From NCBI GenBank assembly GCA_009760855.2, contig WPIO01000195.1, forward strand, positions 1-64,000: a stretch of DNA of 64,000 nt, in the 5' to 3' direction. Both the position numbers and the translations under genes were made by a program. This stretch comes from Cristatella mucedo (lineage: Eukaryota; Bryozoa; Phylactolaemata; Cristatellidae). Below the pieces are notes generated by a model. The model saw nothing but the letters and a program-made list of their open reading frames with translations. It searched no databases and was not told where the DNA came from. Shown in pieces: positions 63,590-64,000 of this stretch. Within the stretch, counting starts at the first letter, position 1. Each line of letters opens with the position of its first letter.

Positions 63590-64000
63590 GGTCCTTTCCT
63601 CTCCCTCCCTAGGCAGGCACCAGGGATTGATGCGATTTTACCGATCTTTTAAAAAAGTCTTAGCGAAAACACATTTGTCCTTTTGTTTGTGCATCCTTCC
63701 CCCCACATTCCCACTGCTATGCTCTACACTGTATCCATGGCAATATATCGATCTACACTGCATTCATAGCAATCTATCGCTGGCACTAGGCTCGCTACAA
63801 ATCACTTGAAATTAGTCTCTCGATACTTTTAATAGACGGGTTGTCAAAACCCTGACAATAATAATGACAAGGATGATACTAACAGTAACAATTAAGAACT
63901 TGAATAGCATTCAAAGAAAAAATAAATCTCCTGTTGGTACTTCAGATACATTGAAAGGAAACACGTCCATTGGTTATGAAACTTGCACAATTTCAGCACC
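63590..64000. other. Unassigned stretch with a 29-bp tandem pair
   Basis: CTACACTGTATCCATGGCAA.. (63724) and CTACACTGCATTCATAGCAA.. (63753) are adjacent 29-bp copies with about five differences. Nothing else recognised. 63000-63485 is also unassigned. Confidence 0.6.

Overview
The window reads as metazoan intergenic DNA, apparently old and slowly decaying, with no intact host gene that I can name. The reasons are many broken CR1/L2-type non-LTR retrotransposon copies, two families of tRNA-like SINEs, remains of Tc1/mariner-superfamily DNA transposons, long dinucleotide microsatellites, and the absence of bacterial gene density, operons or CRISPR. I cannot name the species or phylum from the sequence. 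Family labels below (L-A, L-B, S-1, S-2, R-X, R-Q, P160) are my own.
Layout. 0-14 kb: L-A remnants, one long L-A copy (about 2.5-5.4 kb), repeat R-X, a plus-strand L-B (7.4-9.96 kb) facing a minus-strand L-B (10.1-11.6 kb) tail to tail, an S-2 SINE, and a non-autonomous Tigger/pogo-like element (12500-13320) inside a second R-X copy. 14.5-16 kb: array P160, made of roughly 160-bp units with ATTGC motifs repeated every 10 bp. 16-31 kb: L-A and L-B pieces, SINEs, a (TC)n block, the best-preserved L-B (21.0-22.6 kb, minus), a (TG)77 tract and a 30-bp perfect palindrome. 31-44 kb: sparse repeats, a CpG-rich block near 40.3-41.1 kb and purine-rich or TG-rich low-complexity DNA. 44.1-47.2 kb: a second P160 array in the opposite orientation, interrupted by one S-1 and one L-A insertion. 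47-58 kb: L-A fragments, hairpins, a few weak exon-like stretches, and (GA)n and (TG)n tracts. 57.7-64 kb: a broken Tc1-type transposase, S-2, S-1, (TA)n, a 5'-truncated L-B, (CA)n, and small hairpins.
How the parts relate. S-1 SINEs carry about 60 bp of the L-A 3' end, so L-A is the likely source of their reverse transcriptase. S-1 tails run into TA tracts at several sites, so these SINEs appear to seed microsatellites. L-A 3' ends carry ATT-type tails. P160 is older than the S-1 and L-A copies inserted in it. All transposon reading frames seen here are broken. The most unusual item is P160: 10-bp (one helical turn) spacing of CAAT/ATTG motifs is visible at nearly every unit in two distant arrays and in isolated copies.
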